A stretch of DNA of 6,620 nt from Candidatus Terrybacteria bacterium RIFCSPLOWO2_01_FULL_58_14. GTDB taxonomy: Bacteria > Patescibacteriota > Minisyncoccia > Terrybacterales > 2-01-FULL-58-14. The notes beneath the pieces were generated by a model. That model worked only from the letters and a program-made list of their open reading frames with translations, searched no databases and had not been told where the DNA came from. Below, piece after piece: positions 6,333-6,620 of the stretch (positions within the stretch are counted from its first letter, which is position 1; each line of letters starts with the position of its first letter). Both the position numbers and the translations under genes were made by a program. The DNA lies in NCBI GenBank assembly GCA_001824745.1, contig MHSZ01000010.1:1-6620 (forward strand), written 5' to 3'.

Positions 6333-6620
6333 ATGCGAATCATCGACCGGCGGGAGACCCAAGAACTCCTCAAGCGCTACGGCGTGCGCCCAAAGCGACA
6401 CTGGGGGCAGAACTTCCTCGTGTCTCCGCGCGTGCTCCGCCGTATCGTCGCAGCCGCTGATATCAAGCCGGACGAAACGATCCTCGAAATCGGAGGAGGG
6501 CTGGGCGCGCTCACCTTCGCCTTAGCACAGCGCGCGAAACGCGTCATTGTGTACGAACGGGAAACCGGCCTCTGCCGAGCGCTCGATGATCTTTCCGGCG
6601 TTTCTCCGAACATCGAGGTT
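6333..6620 (+). CDS. rsmA: 16S rRNA dimethyladenosine transferase, N-terminal part (3' truncated by window)
   Basis: The first 96 residues are present and the frame is open at the window end. RsmA (KsgA) transfers four methyl groups from S-adenosylmethionine to two adjacent adenines near the 3' end of 16S rRNA during small-subunit assembly. The N-terminal RHWGQNFLVSP at 22-32 matches the family's K..LGQNFL signature. LEIGGGLGALTFALAQ at 52-67 is the SAM-binding motif I, with Gly where most members have Pro (EIGPGLGALT). VIVYERE at 72-78 holds the acidic residue that usually contacts the SAM ribose. The ATG lies 12 bp after the stop of the G5/RlpA-like gene with no strong ribosome binding site, so translation may be coupled to that gene in one operon. 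The catalytic NLPY-type motif lies beyond the window. Confidence 0.93.
   Translation, partial: MRIIDRRETQELLKRYGVRPKRHWGQNFLVSPRVLRRIVAAADIKPDETILEIGGGLGALTFALAQRAKRVIVYERETGLCRALDDLSGVSPNIEV

Noticed and set aside
6483..6530. Gly for Pro in SAM motif I of RsmA as a sign of lost function
   Set aside because: This position varies in methyltransferases and the rest of the motif is normal, so no functional loss is implied.
1..6620. Mobile elements, CRISPR arrays, tRNA or rRNA genes
   Set aside because: No transposase or integrase motifs, spaced direct repeats, tRNA-like cloverleaf or rRNA segments were seen by reading; the window is housekeeping in character.

Overview
The window is GC-rich (about 60% by eye) chromosomal bacterial DNA with tight gene packing and no sign of mobile DNA. 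It holds seven protein genes, two of them cut by the window edges. Taxonomy cannot be fixed from this sequence. The start codons I chose are all ATG and several carry Shine-Dalgarno sequences. The two wall proteins have non-classical active-site layouts: an H-x5-D metal site in an M23 peptidase, and an RlpA-like barrel lacking the usual His. From memory I associate these with Candidate Phyla Radiation (Patescibacteria) or Gram-positive-like lineages; this is inference.

Left part (1-2347): NAD metabolism. The 3' end of a nicotinate phosphoribosyltransferase gene (pncB, + strand) converges on a glutamine-dependent NAD+ synthetase gene (nadE, - strand). These are the first and last steps of Preiss-Handler salvage; the middle step (nadD) is not in the window. 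Between them lies a small - strand gene for a 54-residue single-span membrane protein. It has a strong ribosome binding site and a likely promoter of its own, and its stop codon sits in the loop of the hairpin that terminates pncB.

Middle (2348-4080): nadE is divergent from comM/yifB, a Mg-chelatase-type AAA+ ATPase of the kind needed for branch migration in natural transformation. It appears intact. It ends at a strong hairpin terminator placed between it and the convergent wall peptidase gene.

Right part (4081-6620): cell-wall remodelling and ribosome maturation. A membrane-anchored protein with two LysM domains and an M23 endopeptidase domain (- strand) is divergent from an exported protein with DUF348-like repeats, a G5 domain and an RlpA-like double-psi barrel (+ strand). 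The latter is followed after 12 bp by rsmA/ksgA, truncated by the window end. This recalls the Bacillus yabE-rnmV-ksgA order, with rnmV missing. The 116-bp divergent region carries a plausible promoter for the M23 gene and two hairpins that bracket its start codon.

I see no wholly new system. The points most worth a second look are the small membrane protein whose end is built into a bidirectional terminator, the hairpin pair around the M23 start, and the variant active sites of the two wall proteins.
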